The notes beneath the pieces are model-generated. The model saw nothing but the letters and a program-made list of their open reading frames with translations. It did no database searches and had not been told where the DNA came from. Below are positions 21,501 to 32,318 of a stretch of DNA of 64,000 nucleotides, one piece after another. A program made the translations under genes and the position numbers. Position 1 is the first letter of the stretch. The number at the start of each line of letters is the position of its first letter. The stretch comes from Andrena cerasifolii (taxonomy: Eukaryota; Arthropoda; Insecta; Hymenoptera; Andrenidae), in contig NC_135119.1 of assembly GCF_050908995.1 (NCBI RefSeq), positions 5,022,001-5,086,000 of the forward strand, read 5' to 3'.

Positions 21501-24500
21501 TTAAATATTATTACATTTTTTAACATAAGAGATTTGTGCATACATTTCACGGTTTCGCTAGAGTTTTCTGAGCTTTATGTTCCAAATCTCATAACGATCC
21601 GTTAATATTTACTCAAGTTATCGCAATTTATGTTTAAAGAAATAATGATTTTGGTCGAAGAATTTTTTTTTGTTTATAATTTTTATCTCGAATACTAACG
21701 ATTGGATAAACAAGGTGTAAATAGAAAAATGGTGTGTCGTGGCGGGCTTTACAACACTATATTTTTTAAAATACAGTTTAACAACATTCAATTTTCCAAT
21801 ATTTCTTAAGGGGGTAGACACGTCACGTGACCTGGCCGATTCGGCAGGTCGGTATTACAGCCTTTTTTCTGCACAGAAATGGTAATACCGATAGATCGAC
21901 GATTACCCGGTGAACGCGAGAGGGAGCTGTTTGCTATTTCTGTATTCTATTCTGAATAAGGAAAGAAATCCTAAGCTGTTTCGTTATACTTATAAAAATT
22001 TAAACGGAAAGTCGGCTGGTACTGTAAACGTAGAAAATTCATTGTACATTTTAATTACTTGAGATGTGCTTATGCTACAATATTCTACGTTAGCAGTAAG
22101 GAATTCTAAGTGAAAAGGGAAAACAGATGAGGGAATGTAAATTTCAGCTTCAAAGGCGTCGCCTTAAAGTTGCAAATAAGAGGCGCTAAGAGCTTGGTTT
22201 TTCAATTTAAAAATCTGAAAAAAATTCAGGACAATAGTAACAATCATACGTACTTACAGTAAAAATATAATTATAGTGCCAAGCCTGCTTCGATACACAA
22301 TCGGCATTTTTCAGCATTTTTTGGCGTTTTTTATTTTTCACAGCTTGGTTTTTCAATTTAAAAATCTGAAACAATTCTCTAATATGTGCCCCGATAACAG
22401 AAATGCCTCTGATTTTTTTCAAAATTTTTCATGCCCTAGTATAGGAGAAATTCGGCAAAAACCTGATTTCCTATTTTTGCCCTTTACTACCCTCCGGGTG
22501 GAGATACGAAGTTGAAAGTTGCCACAAATATTTCTTTTTTAATAAGCTTTCGAATGATTCAGCGTGAGTCGAATTCGGTGCAAGGGCACATTTGACCATC
22601 TTAACCGGCTATACCCTTTAGTATACCTCTTTCCACTTCATGTTCTCCTGATATATTGGCCAAAATCTGGCGAAAATTTTCAGAATGCACAAAATTGGGC
22701 TTTGTAACAGGAGAACATGCCGTCGAAAGAGATGGCACAAAGTAACGTCTTCGGAGAGACAATCGAGGATGCCTTCGAAGCTGAAATTCAGGGTACCTCC
22801 TTTCGCTTCGTGTTCTCCTTATACCTGGGCCAAAATCTGGCAAAAATTTTGAGAACGCCAAAATATCTTTCCAACATATTTTTCTCTCTCGTCTCTCTAC
22901 AGTTCAACCTGTCCCTCTTGTTGGGACAGTCTGTAGGTATTTAGTTTACTTTAGCAGTTAAAAATTATTACTGTATGTTTACTGAATATGTTTTAGGAAT
23001 GCCTGTCCTGTGAAGGAAGAAGTAGTTGCACCATTTTGGGCAAATAATACAAGAGGCGAGGTACTAGCACTTCTGAACCTTTACCCGTTTGAACAATATG
23101 TTCACTGGGAAAAATGCACGTAAGTATCAATGTAAATTTTTCTAGTAACAAATTGCTCAAAAATAGGCACCCAATTTAGTCAAAGCAAGATTGTGTAAAT
23201 CAAGGTAAGAATTGTCGCAAGATAATTCTTTGTTTCCACTCTGCACGCGATAAATAAAAGCAGATGGGGTTCATTCGTCGATCTACATTCATTAAGTATA
23301 ATTTAGCGCGATTAGTGGGTAGTTCCTATTTTATAGTTACTCACAAAAGTATCCACCTACACCACACGCATTAATACAAGGAATCCGAAAACTCTGGGAA
23401 TTCCCGAAACATGCAATATCCGGATGCAAAAAGACGTCGAAAAGTCCTTTACCGTTTTAGAATCCGAGGCTTCGTTCTCGAGATATTGACAATTGAATAT
23501 TAGCGGTGGAACTTCCGAGCCGCGCAGTTTAAAGGCGAGTCAGCTGAACGCGCGGCAGCGTAGACTCGCATGCACGCGCAACAGGCACGTGTAGATACAG
23601 GTTCACACGCACAGATTCAACCAGAGCGTTCGGCTCTACTGTGTGCATGGGTCTCTATCTACGCGTGTCTCCTACGCGTGCGTGCGAGCGGCTACTGCTC
23701 AGCGCTCAGCTGTTTCGACTTTAAACTGCGCGGCCTGGAAGTTCCACCGCTAATATTCGACTGATAATACCTGGAGAACGAGGCTTTGAATCGAAAAACC
23801 GTAAAGGACTTTTCGATGTCTTTTTGCATCAAGATATTGCACGTTCTGGGAAGTCCCTGAATTTTCGGACACCCTGCATATTTTACATATTTATTCAATG
23901 CTAAAGATAGAATTATCAATTCTAATTTTATTCATAGTAGTATAGATTTTGATTAATGGGGTTGATAGATTCGGGTACATTTAATTGAAAAATTATACAG
24001 TTTTTCTAAAATGTTATTATTATCCGTGGATGCATCCAAATCCAATATTTATTTTACACAAAATTAACTAATATTTTTTGGATATCCCCGCGATCTTGTT
24101 ATACGTTTTGGTCTGTAATGCATACATTGAACTAGCCTTTTCTGTAAACTTCTTATTTATTTTGTTTCAGTCTTCTCCTGAAATATATTTAAGCATGCCT
24201 TTAGTAGATGGTACTAATTGAAAGTTCATTAACCAAGGTTCACACTAGCGTAAATTAGTATTTAAATTTTTACCTTTAACATTCGTAAAATCTAAAAATA
24301 TGTTACCTTATTCAGTGGGCAGATACTTCTATGTGTAACTATACAAAGTGAGCCGCATAACTTGTCACTCTGAATAGCTTCTGATGTAAATATATGTTTT
24401 ACAAAAATGTGTTTTACACCGACACAACCTTATATAGAAATTGACCTTGAGTTTTTTAAATGGAATGCGTACATTTTTGTATAAAAATTTAAAAGAGCAG

Positions 24501-25078
24501 TGAATTATCTATAGAAAGTAGTAAGCTTTATTTGTCCTAAACCTAATATAATTAGCGAGATATTTGCAAAAATATCATGGTCTCACTACTTACCTTAGTT
24601 ACAGTAAGTGTTCAAGGTGATGCCCGTTGACTTCCATGCGACTGTTACTATTATTAAGTTTAGAACAAATAAAACTGAATACTTCCTTATAGAAACTTCA
24701 CAGCTCTTTTAAAATTCATACTTTAGATGTTATTCGGGCTGGGCAAGTTGCGTGACTCATCCTGTACAAGTCGTGAACACTTTTTTATGGTTCTTTCTGG
24801 AAACTTTTTCAATTGCCATGTTTGATCAAAGACACGAGAACAAGCAGATGCACTGTAGAGACGGATGCAGATGCGAGCAACAATTCAGACTTCACAGGTT
24901 GCTGGCTTACGATCCGAACAACGAGTGCCGTGGTATCTTCAGCGATTGGTTCAAGTTCCCAAGTTGCTGCGTTTGCCGTTGCTACGACCTGCCCCTTGAA
25001 TTTCGCGTAACATCACGGTCTCCTCGCACACAGAAACAACGAATTAAAGTACGGCCACCTCGTAGCCGCTACACGTAA
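9478..25078 (+). CDS. Spatzle-family neurotrophin-like Toll ligand (spz3/spz4-like), six coding exons, 506 aa
   Basis: Join of 9478-9507, 14653-14831, 18687-18842, 19278-20063, 22997-23119 and 24832-25078. All junctions are GT-AG, phases agree, and the total is 1521 nt. Spatzle proteins are secreted pro-proteins whose cystine-knot C-terminus, after proteolysis, binds Toll-type receptors. The start MNVIVILVLQVTTYQLVRC reads as a signal peptide split by the first intron. Residues ~50-120 are a compact block (CDFRRQNWC, YPWHAVRRFVQENQGLMRR). Residues ~150-380 are a Ser/Thr/Pro-rich then acidic linker. The cystine knot covers ~385-478 with ten cysteines (387, 424, 433, 437, 439, 457, 470, 471, 473, 475), including GCRCEQQ and FPSCCVCRC. 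A basic tail ends in PPRSRYT. The conserved N-terminal block and knot resemble Spatzle 3/4 more than Spz1 or Spz5; which paralogue is not settled. No furin-type site is obvious just before the knot. Confidence 0.9.
10609..10837. mobile_element. Harbinger-like family, solo half copy B
   Basis: It matches the right arms of the copies at 7944-8496 and 29083-29664: GACGCC..., TTTTTACCCACTAAAACC, CGGACACCTGTTTACTT, ending GTCCTCCCTTTG at 10837. The left arm is absent. Confidence 0.8.
11289..11435. repeat. perfect inverted repeat, 60-bp arms, 27-bp spacer
   Basis: The left arm 11289-11348 (GTTCGGAGGGATTC...GGTGGTAATG) and right arm 11376-11435 are exact reverse complements over 60 bp. The spacer contains GAACTG near its middle and its inverse CAGTTC at the right arm boundary, so the fold could extend. 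A related piece, GGGGAAACACCTACAG, occurs near 25754. Confidence 0.95.
12208..13920. repeat. 82-bp satellite array with 328-bp higher-order repeat inside inverted termini
   Basis: About 20 tandem monomers of 82 bp, each with GGCTCCGCGAACTGGCT, TCTAGCTCGGGCTT and GGGCGAGCCGAGCCAT segments. A marker variant CGGTTCGCGG recurs at 12641, 12969, 13297 and 13625, exactly 328 bp (four monomers) apart. The array starts AAGGTGAAATCAGACG (about 12209) and ends with its inverse CGTCTGATTTCACCTT (about 13903-13918). It is far more GC-rich than the surrounding intron. The reading frames in it are not genes. Confidence 0.95.
14653..14831 (+). CDS. spz-like coding exon 2
   Basis: The acceptor TGTACAG ends at 14652. 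The exon encodes VTTYQLVRCQGGGG through CTIAGSSYP plus two bases of a Trp codon, and the donor GTATGC starts at 14832. The split TGG is completed by the first base of exon 3, giving YPWHAVRRF. Confidence 0.88.
14943..15187. mobile_element. long-TIR MITE with tandemly duplicated right arm
   Basis: The left arm TTCACTGTAGTT...CTTATAG (14943-15013) is inverted at about 15020-15092. A block of about 94 bp including centre and right arm is then repeated at about 15095-15187, ending again in GAACTACAGTGAA. The two right arms are almost identical, so the duplication is recent. Confidence 0.8.
16036..16545. repeat. dispersed repeat starting CAGGGTGATTCAG with inverted internal arms
   Basis: Segments GGACCGAAAAATAAGAA (about 16124) and TTATTTTTCGGTCC (about 16480) are inverted, and GCAATCGGAG/CTCCGATTGC recur in both orientations. 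The start ACAGGGTG is shared with other repeats at 31238 and 37430. Class is not assigned. Confidence 0.6.
16874..17058. mobile_element. TTAA-flanked MITE, 185 bp
   Basis: TTAA at 16870-16873, then CCCCTCAACGACC; the exact inverse GGTCGTTGAGGGG ends at 17058 and is followed by TTAA. A perfect 13-bp TIR with TTAA TSD indicates a piggyBac-like MITE. The motif GCGAAAGGCGTATATATA occurs on both sides just outside. Confidence 0.8.
18687..18842 (+). CDS. spz-like coding exon 3
   Basis: Acceptor AATTGCAG ends at 18686. The exon encodes HAVRRFVQENQGLMRRMY to HHFADEY and ends with AG of an Arg codon before GTTGGT. Phase 2 at both ends fits exons 2 and 4. Confidence 0.9.
19278..20063 (+). CDS. spz-like coding exon 4 (Ser/Thr-rich linker)
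   Basis: Acceptor TTGTTCAG, donor GTAAGT at 20064. It encodes KYQYTHDYEDFEGEDSL, then a Thr/Ser-rich run (residues ~160-200) and an acidic part. It is noticeably more GC-rich than the introns around it. The 230-codon ORF on the opposite strand is a shadow. Confidence 0.9.
20180..20353. repeat. foldback element with 35-bp arms
   Basis: The left arm AGGTCTGCGCACACGTATC...GACGGTTC and the right arm GAACCGTCAC...GAGCAGACCT are inverse copies with a few mismatches. Confidence 0.75.
20450..21076. repeat. foldback/long-TIR element, about 630 bp
   Basis: Outer arms share GATAACTTCAAGCAATTGAAT and inverted ATTCAATGGCTTCAAGTTAT. Further in, GGACCTAAGAATTAAATGG is inverted at about 21007-21029. The innermost shared piece is GGTGGACGA and its inverse near 20939. 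The left arm carries an extra CCCGG-rich insertion. Confidence 0.7.
21253..21436 (+). mobile_element. 5S-rRNA-derived SINE, copy 1
   Basis: The head follows 5S rRNA along its length: ACACCGGTTCTCGTTAGAT, CGAAGTTAAG, GATGGGAGACCACC and CCCGGTGC, i.e. the 5S internal promoter region and 3' helix. A body of about 60 bp ends TTGGGCAATATAAGCAAA. The same unit is found at 38966-39152 (+) and 29671-29835 (-), so it is a dispersed retroelement and not a lone 5S gene. Confidence 0.85.
22997..23119 (+). CDS. spz-like coding exon 5 (first part of cystine knot)
   Basis: Acceptor TGTTTTAG, donor GTAAGT at 23120. It encodes NACPVKEEVVAPFWANN to YVHWEKC. Too short for ordinary ORF listing, it was found from the knot homology and the matching phases. 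Confidence 0.92.
23120..24831 (+). other. spz-like intron 5 (1.7 kb)
   Basis: Begins GTAAGT, ends CAAAG. It contains a TIR element at about 23377-23876 and another repeat (about 24343-24770) whose ends share GTGAGCCGCATAACTTG and inverted CAAGTTGCGTGACTCA, the latter only 60 bp before exon 6. Confidence 0.65.
23377..23876. mobile_element. long-TIR element of the CAGGGTGTCC family
   Basis: Left arm ACATGCAATATCCGGATGC, GTCCTTTACCGTTTTAG, TTGAATATTAGCGGTGGAA; the right arm is its inverse with mismatches and ends GGACACCCTG. A related arm lies at 31240-31400. Confidence 0.75.
24832..25078 (+). CDS. spz-like coding exon 6 (cystine-knot end and stop)
   Basis: Acceptor ATCAAAG. It encodes HENKQMHCRDGCRCEQQ to FPSCCVCRCYDLP, then a basic tail, TAA at 25076-25078. 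The acceptor has a weak pyrimidine tract, but the frame and phase fit exon 5 exactly. Confidence 0.9.
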
Positions 25079-28000
25079 GATAGAAACCCTCATGCCATTG
25101 TTGTATGTCCAAATTGAATTGACGACTCAAGGGTATTCACGAGTTGCTCTCACCATAGCGTGTAGCTCACTCCATTTTCCATCTGTGGTGTCTCTTCAAA
25201 CCTGCAAACCTACTCGCACGCGTCCTTCTTCTCACATCAAACAATAGGATGAGCTTGCATGATAAAGAAGTAGAGGCTATAATCTAGGTACGTGGTGTAT
25301 TTTGCAATCAGAAATGTAGTTTTGAGTGGTCAGTTGAATTTGGATCGTTCATAGTCTGATAGCGTATTAATTCTTTAAAAGTCTTCGATTTGCGAACAAC
25401 GAACAATTTCATGTTTTTACTCGTGCAATATTATTTATTTCATTTCTACTAACACCCTTAATTGTCGACCCCATTCACACACTTAGGTAAGGTATCTATA
25501 ATTTAATGATGTAACACACAAAGCGTTCAGCAATGAAATGGATGATTCTACGTGACAAAATAAGACAGAAATCAAGTGTAACGAAATTGCGGTGGTTGCT
25601 TCGTCGTTTAGTTATTAATGTTTAAAAAATCGGGTCATATACGCCTGAAACGTGGCAACTGTGCCATCAGCGGCTTGTGTTGCGTACAGAGTTGCCATGT
25701 GTAAGGAATTAATGGCGGCGTAGGGAAGATGTGACGTAGTACGGAGTAGTGGAGGGGAAACACCTACAGCAATAACGGTATGTTTGTGTTGGTGAGGCTC
25801 CTTGTGCATCTCTGCTATAGACAAATGGAGGTGGAGAGGGGGAGACTGTGGAGAGAGTGAGAGAATGAGAGACAACATACGTCACTCAAGTCACGTGATG
25901 TAAGTGAGGTGGGGGTAGAGTGATAGCGGGGGTAATCTGACGTCATAGTATTTCTCTCGGAGGGAATTTCTTCTGGCAACGCAGCTTAATTATTCATCGC
26001 ATGGCGTGCAGAAGTCGTATTAGTGTACCAGGTGAATGTCCCAATTTCTGCTCATTTAAGAGGTTACTCGTCATAAAGAAGGTATTCACAAGCTATTTTG
26101 CAGTACCCTTAAAAACCATTGAAAAGCACGCAGCAAAATTAATGTTACTCGTGAAAGAAAAACAGCTACAAATTATCAAGAGTAAAATAACAATTGAATT
26201 TATGATCGCGTCTTTAACTCGGCGGGAGGCGCTACTGGGTAAAATTTACCACGGAGGCGCTAGTTCCGAAAGTATGAAGACTGTTTGAGTTTTCGTTACA
26301 ATTTTTTCAAGAACTTTAATACAGATTCTAAAATATTTCATAAATTTTGTTTGATTCTTAAAACACTGAACTTTAACATAAAAATTACAAAGTTAAAAAA
26401 AATATATATTCTGAAACCGTGGTTTTTTACGTTTCAATTTTGGGTATTTTTAACCCGGTAAGGTGATTGTCCCAATTTCTGTTCATTTAAGAGTTAATTC
26501 GTCATAAAGAAGGTGTAAAAAAATTTGTTTGTTATCAAAAGTTGCAGAGTAATTGATTAATTATTTAATAATAAATCAACCAATTCAAAAACTATTTAAA
26601 AAAGATATTTCAAGATGTTTAACTATTAGTAATTTGTGATTAAATACAATGCTCTAAATGTCCGTATTTCTGCTCACGAAAAATAGCGATGTATACGTAT
26701 TTCTACTCACCATTTGTACCAATTTCTGCTCACATAGTATGTTGCCTTTTCAAATTAAAAGAAGATACATCTTTTATGGAGATGTTTTCTAACACAATAG
26801 TAAAGCATAATAAAATGATAAATAAAAAATAAAATGCCTTCGAATAGAAATAGAGGTTACAACATACATTGAATAGTGAGGTTATGTTACTAAAATTTTT
26901 GGTGACTAGAAATGCGGACATGACGGTGATTCACTGTTTTCTACCTGTAAAAATTAGAAATAGTAAAAAAATCTAAATCCAGAGCATAATAAGGTATCTG
27001 TTTTTGTTATTAAATAAGAACTGTGACTGCAAAAACTATTTTCTGCCCAATTATCGAATATCAATAGTGACGCTATTCCTTAGCACAAACAGTTAGAAGG
27101 CTAGAACACGATCGAAAAATCATGAGTCTCTTGTTTTAAAAATCTTTCATTGCTTATGCTGCAGTTTGATTAGCCCCAAGCTGGTACAACACTCGCGTAA
27201 ATGTTCAAATAATTTAGAATTATTTTGTTCCAACCATAGTGCAAACGTAACGCTTATACCTAGTAATAAGAAAAATACGAAATGAGTGGAAATGGGGACA
27301 TTTACCTAATAGGTTTATGTCTATGTTACGTCACGTCTTCCTTACGCGTAGGGAATTGCCTGGCAACTCTGGTTGCGGAGTATAGGTGTATAGGATTTTG
27401 ACCCGTAATAAAAATTGAATCATGCAGTTCTGAGAATAATTATTTATAGTAGGATTTGATCTTGTTATTAATCGAAATTCTTATTTTCCTATAACAGTAA
27501 TACTTAATGAAGAACTCGAATAAGGTTAAGTCCAACTAGACCTGCATCCATTAGACGGGGATTAAAATATGTATAATAAAAGCTACACTCCTGAGGGAAT
27601 TGAAGAAAAATGACAGTGGAAACCTAATGGCTGCAGCCTAGTCAAGAAATTTAGTCCCTGCTATTGTAATTTACGACAAAAGAGAAATTATTTCGTATAA
27701 GATCCACCTCCCACAGCGTCTTATTTCAGTGAAACTCCGAATCTAGTTTGTATATATTTTTCACTTAAATTAGCAGATGTAATCCAAAATCGTAGCTATA
27801 AGCTATTAAAAATGGTTATAAGTATCTATTCTGTTCTATAGTTTTCAATATATACATTATATTTGTACATATATTTATATATCTAAAAAAGGCTCAACGT
27901 CGTATAATTATAGCATTTTAACAGAATTTGCAAGTGAATATGACGTAAGTTGTAGGAAGCGTTTAAAATAAAAAAAAAGTTTGCTTCTGTGCATTTTGGA

Positions 28001-28308
28001 TTACATAAAACTAAAATCCTCCAAGATAAGTTTCAGAATAATTGTGTAATATACATGCTGAAAAGATTAAATTTCTCATGTGTGCTCAGATTTCCTTATT
28101 TTAAAAAAAAAATGTGTAAAGCAATTTCTGTATTTCCTTAGAATTCCGAGGACCAAACAAATTTTGTAAAATCGAAGGATTCCTGAAACAAAGAAAATCT
28201 TTTGTTTTAATGTTTAAATATCGTTCAGTACTGTTTGCTACTGTTTTTTATTTCAGAATTCGTCGATTCACGAACCGATACACTTTCCACAGAAAAATAC
28301 AATTCTAA
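25079..28308. other. 3' flank of the spz-like gene and intergenic DNA
   Basis: No further gene is supportable. The 3' UTR end cannot be fixed. A piggyBac-like MITE lies at 26218-26457, between two near-identical host segments (26031-26083 and 26461-26515). Short CAATTTCTGCTCA motifs recur at 26042, 26469 and 26709. Confidence 0.5.
26218..26457. mobile_element. piggyBac-like MITE, copy 1 (right end lost)
   Basis: TTAA at 26214-26217 followed by CTCGGCGGGAGGCGCTAC. The body is nearly identical to 32037-32318, but the right TIR is missing; similarity stops around AACCCGG at 26454. Confidence 0.7.
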
Positions 28309-28624
28309 AGGGCCGTCCATAAATTACGTAAGGGTAATTTTGGCGATACCCTCTCCCACCCCCAGTATAATAATTCGTAAGATTTTAGATTCCAATCTCC
28401 TCTGCCCGCCCTTACGTAATATTTTTTACGTTGCATTTTTTCAGTCATTACAATTCTTTTAAATATTTGCATAATTCATTAAACTCGACTTCGGAAATTT
28501 TAAACGAAAATTACTTTTCTGAAACATTAATGATAGAAATGGAATTATTGAAAATTAGGTTAAAAATATCAGGAAATCCCTCCCCCTCCCCCAGGCCTTA
28601 CATAATTTAAGGACGACCCCTAAG
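28309..28624. mobile_element. TIR element, GGGCCGTCC family, copy 1
   Basis: The left end GGGCCGTCCATAAATTACG is inverted at the right as CATAATTTAAGGACGACCCC; inner parts are rich in CCCTCCCCC and TTACGTAA. A second copy is at 47489-47855. No clear TSD. Confidence 0.75.
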
Positions 28625-29079
28625 TCAAGCTCGTTTGACGATGGTTTCCAAGCAACGATTTCTACGATGTTTGGTGTTGTGCCCAGCACTTAATCTTCGA
28701 AATACTTGCATATGTACATACTTACATATAGGTACATATGTTTGGTTGATATTGAAATTTCTTCATCAGAAATCGTAGCTCTCAGATCCGTTTTATAAAA
28801 GAGACTACTATAAATATTGAACTCCATTTGGAGAGTAATTGAATATTAATTTATGTTTTCTTTTCTTTAAAAGTTGATGTATAGAAGGGTATATCAATGT
28901 GCAATGCTTAGAGTTAGAGAAAGCATTAATGCTTTCGTCAGGACTGTGGAGGGAACAGATTGTGTTTCTAATCCTCTGTAACACAATTCAATTTTTGTTT
29001 CAATGACCATAATGATGAATGTTTGTTCGTTTGTTTTTTTTTCGTTTTCCAGTGTTTTAAGCAGGATGGCGTTTCAAAC
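28625..29079. other. intergenic spacer
   Basis: AT-rich, no supportable gene. Confidence 0.4.
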
Positions 29080-29082
29080 TTA

Positions 29083-29664
29083 CAAGGGGAGGACACCATG
29101 TGGTAGACACCGATTTTGATGAGCCTTGGCACGATGGATCTATGTCGAAAATAAGTAAATAGGTGTCCGAGCGTTTCTGCCAATGGGCCTTAATAATAGA
29201 GATATTTATATGTAAATTATTAAAAATTTCATAGTGGTCGTGGGGTTTTAGTGGGTAAAAATCCCACAACTACCCTGGCGCCCGCAGGGATTCCCCTCTG
29301 GAGGAGTCGGGGTGCCTTTTGAAGATTACCCCAAGTTAAAAAAAAAGAATTTATTAAAAAAAATAATTTATAAAAAAAAAAAATTTTAACGTGAATATAT
29401 CATCAAAAGGCACCCTGACGCCTCCAAAAGGGAATTCCCCGCGGGCGCCAGGGTAGTTGTGGGATTTTTACCCACTAAAACCCCGCGGCCACTATACAAT
29501 TTTTAATAATTTCCATGTAAATATCTCTATTATTAAATATCTATATTATATCTCTACTGCCCATTGGCAGAAACGCTCGGACACCTATTTACTTATTTTC
29601 GACATAGATCCATCGTGCCAAGGCTCATCAAAATCGATGTCTACCACATGGTGTCCTCCCCTTG
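29083..29664. mobile_element. Harbinger-like long-TIR element, copy C, 582 bp
   Basis: Ends CAAGGGGAGGACACC and inverse, TTA at 29080-29082 and 29665-29667. Inverted arms of more than 200 bp contain TTTTTACCCACTAAAACCC and GAAACGCTCGGACACC. The right arm has a short insertion of TATATCT-like sequence. Non-coding. Confidence 0.8.
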
Positions 29665-29670
29665 TTAGTC

Positions 29671-29835
29671 TTGCTTATATTGCCCAACGAACTATAGTCC
29701 CATTTTTTTGTTTCCTCCTCTCTCCTTCGGGTCCCAGCAGCAGTAGCGCACCAGGAGAAAGGTGGTCTCCCATCTTTCCCCAGTACACCGCCCCGTGATG
29801 CTTAACTTCGGTGACCTAACGAGAACCGGTGTTTT
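29671..29835 (-). mobile_element. 5S-rRNA-derived SINE, copy 2 (5'-truncated)
   Basis: On the minus strand it reads AACACCGGTTCTCGTTAG, CACCGAAGTTAAGCATCA, AAGATGGGAGACCACC, then the family tail ending at TTGCTTATATTGCCC (plus strand). About 20 bp of the 5S head are missing. It begins only a few bases after the right TTA of the Harbinger-like copy C. Confidence 0.85.
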
Positions 29836-31235
29836 ATAATGATGAAGATTTCAGATATTGGAAATATCACCTTAATGTTGACAAATCTAAACAAGTAAAT
29901 ACAAATAAATAATAAATTAGGAGATGTGCTGAGCATAACATCGGTGTCGACAAAATTATTGTTATTCTGGAACGCCTACTTGATAGAAACTACAGAATAA
30001 TAAATGTTATTTATGTATATATTCATGTTATAGTTGTTATCAATAAATGCAATAAACCTGTCAGGTTTTTATTATACTTTTAAGGAGTTATGGACTCGTA
30101 AACAAAGCCATATATAATAGAAATGTATGTACCCATACACTTTTACGGTTATTATATTCAATTAAAATATTTAACAAGTTTATTTTTTTAAAAAATACAT
30201 AAATTTCTTTTCGCAAAAATTTAAAGAATTTAGAAGATGACCTGGAGAGTTATTAATGTATAATCAAGGAAATATGATGAAAAACATTTCTGAGCGTGAA
30301 ATGATTCAACAAAGATTTTAAGGAAATGAACCATATAATGAGTCTGAAGGAAAATTGAAATTCTATGTTACAGTGAAACGATTTTTCAACATTACTTTCT
30401 ATGGAGTAAATTATCACGGTTATGTATTTAAGAAATTTGGGGAACATCTGCTTCGAGAAATCGTAAATCGATAAGGCTCGTGAATATAACCGCATAAGCC
30501 ATGTTTTTGTTACATTTATGTACTGTTAGTGAATTGCATTTAACAAATGCTATGTACAGATCGATTATTCACATTCATAAGATATATGTAACAATAGTCC
30601 ATAAAGGAACAGTTTCTGCTTCGTAATACCAGTTTATATTGTTATTTAACGTCGTCGCATATAAGTTATAACTCTAGTGCCTGTGAGAACATGATTATTT
30701 ATTCGCAAGCACATGCGTGACTCTAACAACAACATTAATGTATTTCATACAGAAAAAATCGACAAAGGATTATATTTTATTTATCGCTATCTAAAACACT
30801 ATGAAGTGACGTTTCTCTGCGCAAGTACATGTATTGTCGTCAAAATATAATTTATTACAAAAACAGAATAACTTAATTACACAGAAACGCCTAGCCTAAT
30901 TGAGAATGATGTGTCATAGTTAAAGAAAATTCGTCGCACCAAGTAAATAATCAAATATAATTTAACTTCGATATCCATCTGTTCCAAAATTACCTTGATC
31001 ATGAAACTCCCCTCCCCGCCCGCCACTTTGTGCCAGGACTTTCGAGTCACCGTGTATATTAAAGTCGATACCTGTGTACATATGGGTGTACAAATATCGT
31101 GAAGGGGACAGCAAACACAAAATAACCAGGCAAGGCTATTTTCAGTCTAACAAGGAGGGTGTTTCGATCAACCGCATTGCTCGTGACCCCTTTCCAGCTC
31201 CCAACGTATTGCACAAGAGCAATTTAGCGGAATCA
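29836..31235. other. intergenic, no gene seen
   Basis: AT-rich and without recognisable repeats or ORFs of note. Confidence 0.45.
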
Positions 31236-31600
31236 TATACAGGGTGTCCCAGAATTGAGGGATAATCCGGAACATGCAATATCCTGATGCAAGAAGACAT
31301 CGAAAAGTCCTTTACCGTTTTGGATTCCGAGGCTTCGTTCTCGAGATATTAACAGTTGAATATTAATGGAACATCCGGGCCGTGAGGTTTAAAGCCCAAA
31401 CAGCTGACCGGGAGCGGTAAGCCCTAGTACGCACACGTAGGAGGCCCGCATAGATACAGACTCGCACACAGTAGAACGGCTAGAAACGGGTTAGCAGCGC
31501 TTCAACCAGACAGTCGGTTCTACTGTTGTGTGAACCTGTAGTTACGCGCACCTCCTGCGTGTGCGCCCGAGTGTGCGCTACCGCGCGCTCAACTGACTAC
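31236..31600. repeat. single arm of the CAGGGTGTCC long-TIR family
   Basis: ACAGGGTGTCCCAGAATTG, then ATGCAATATCCTGATGC and GTCCTTTACCGTTTTGG, matching the left arm at 23377-23540. A matching right arm is absent; only GC-rich arm-like sequence follows. Confidence 0.7.
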
Positions 31601-31867
31601 GCATGTATAAAGTAAAGCACCGTTTCATTTTTCTGTTTCAGAGTACCTAGAAGATAATTAATACCAGGCACATCAGCGGATAACGAATTTTGCGCGACGT
31701 GATGACCGATCACATCTCCTATATTTATTACAAATTAATAAAAAGAGAATGCAACTTCTTCAAAGATGCATAGAAGAAGTGCTGCATATTTGGAATACTG
31801 TTGGTAATTTGGAATACCGAAGTATCTAATAAACTGCTAACGCTAGTTAATTTGTAACACCGTAGAT

Positions 31868-32036
31868 CAGAGGTGTCGAACTAACGGCTCACGAGCCGCA
31901 GTGGCTCCTTCTCCTCTTCGCCTGCTCCGCAGAGCCGTAGGGGAACGGCCCCCTCCACACCTACTTCACTCTGATGAATTTCTCCTCCGGGTGCCGCACT
32001 CTCTCCTTGCCGGGTCTCGTGCAACGCCTGGAGAAA
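31868..32036. repeat. hAT-like fragment (GGCTC-rich)
   Basis: CAGAGGTGTCGAACTAACGG and GGCTCACGAGCCGCAGTGGC resemble the left half of the element at 49170-49405. Truncated; abuts the piggyBac-like copy 2. Confidence 0.5.
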
Positions 32037-32318
32037 CTCGGCGGGAGGCGCTACTTGGTAAAATTTACCACAGAGGCGCTAGTTGCGAAAGTATGAAGAC
32101 TGTTTGAGTTTTTGTTACAATTTTTTTTAAGGACTATAATAATGATTTTAAGATATTTCATAAATTTTGTTTGACTCTTGAAACACTGTGCTTTAACATA
32201 AAAATTAGAAAGTTAAAAAAAATATTCTGAAACTGTGGTTTCTTACGTTTCAATTTTGGGAATTTTTGAGCCGGTAGCGACAACCTGTGTTACAATATGG
32301 GGTGCGCCTCCCGCCGGG
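32037..32318. mobile_element. piggyBac-like MITE, copy 2
   Basis: CTCGGCGGGAGGCGC at the left and its inverse GCGCCTCCCGCCGGG at the right, followed by TTAA (32319-32322). The left flank is AGAAA, not TTAA, so the left junction has changed. Confidence 0.7.

Larger units (their letters stand above)
20064..22996 (+). other. spz-like intron 4 (2.9 kb) with repeats
   Basis: Begins GTAAGT, ends TTTTAG. It holds two foldback elements (20180-20353 and 20450-21076), a 5S-type SINE (21253-21436), a truncated TTAA|GGGGGTAGACACG element end at about 21806, and direct repeats at 22192-22221/22342-22371 and 22625-22690/22795-22860. No coding signal. Confidence 0.7.
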
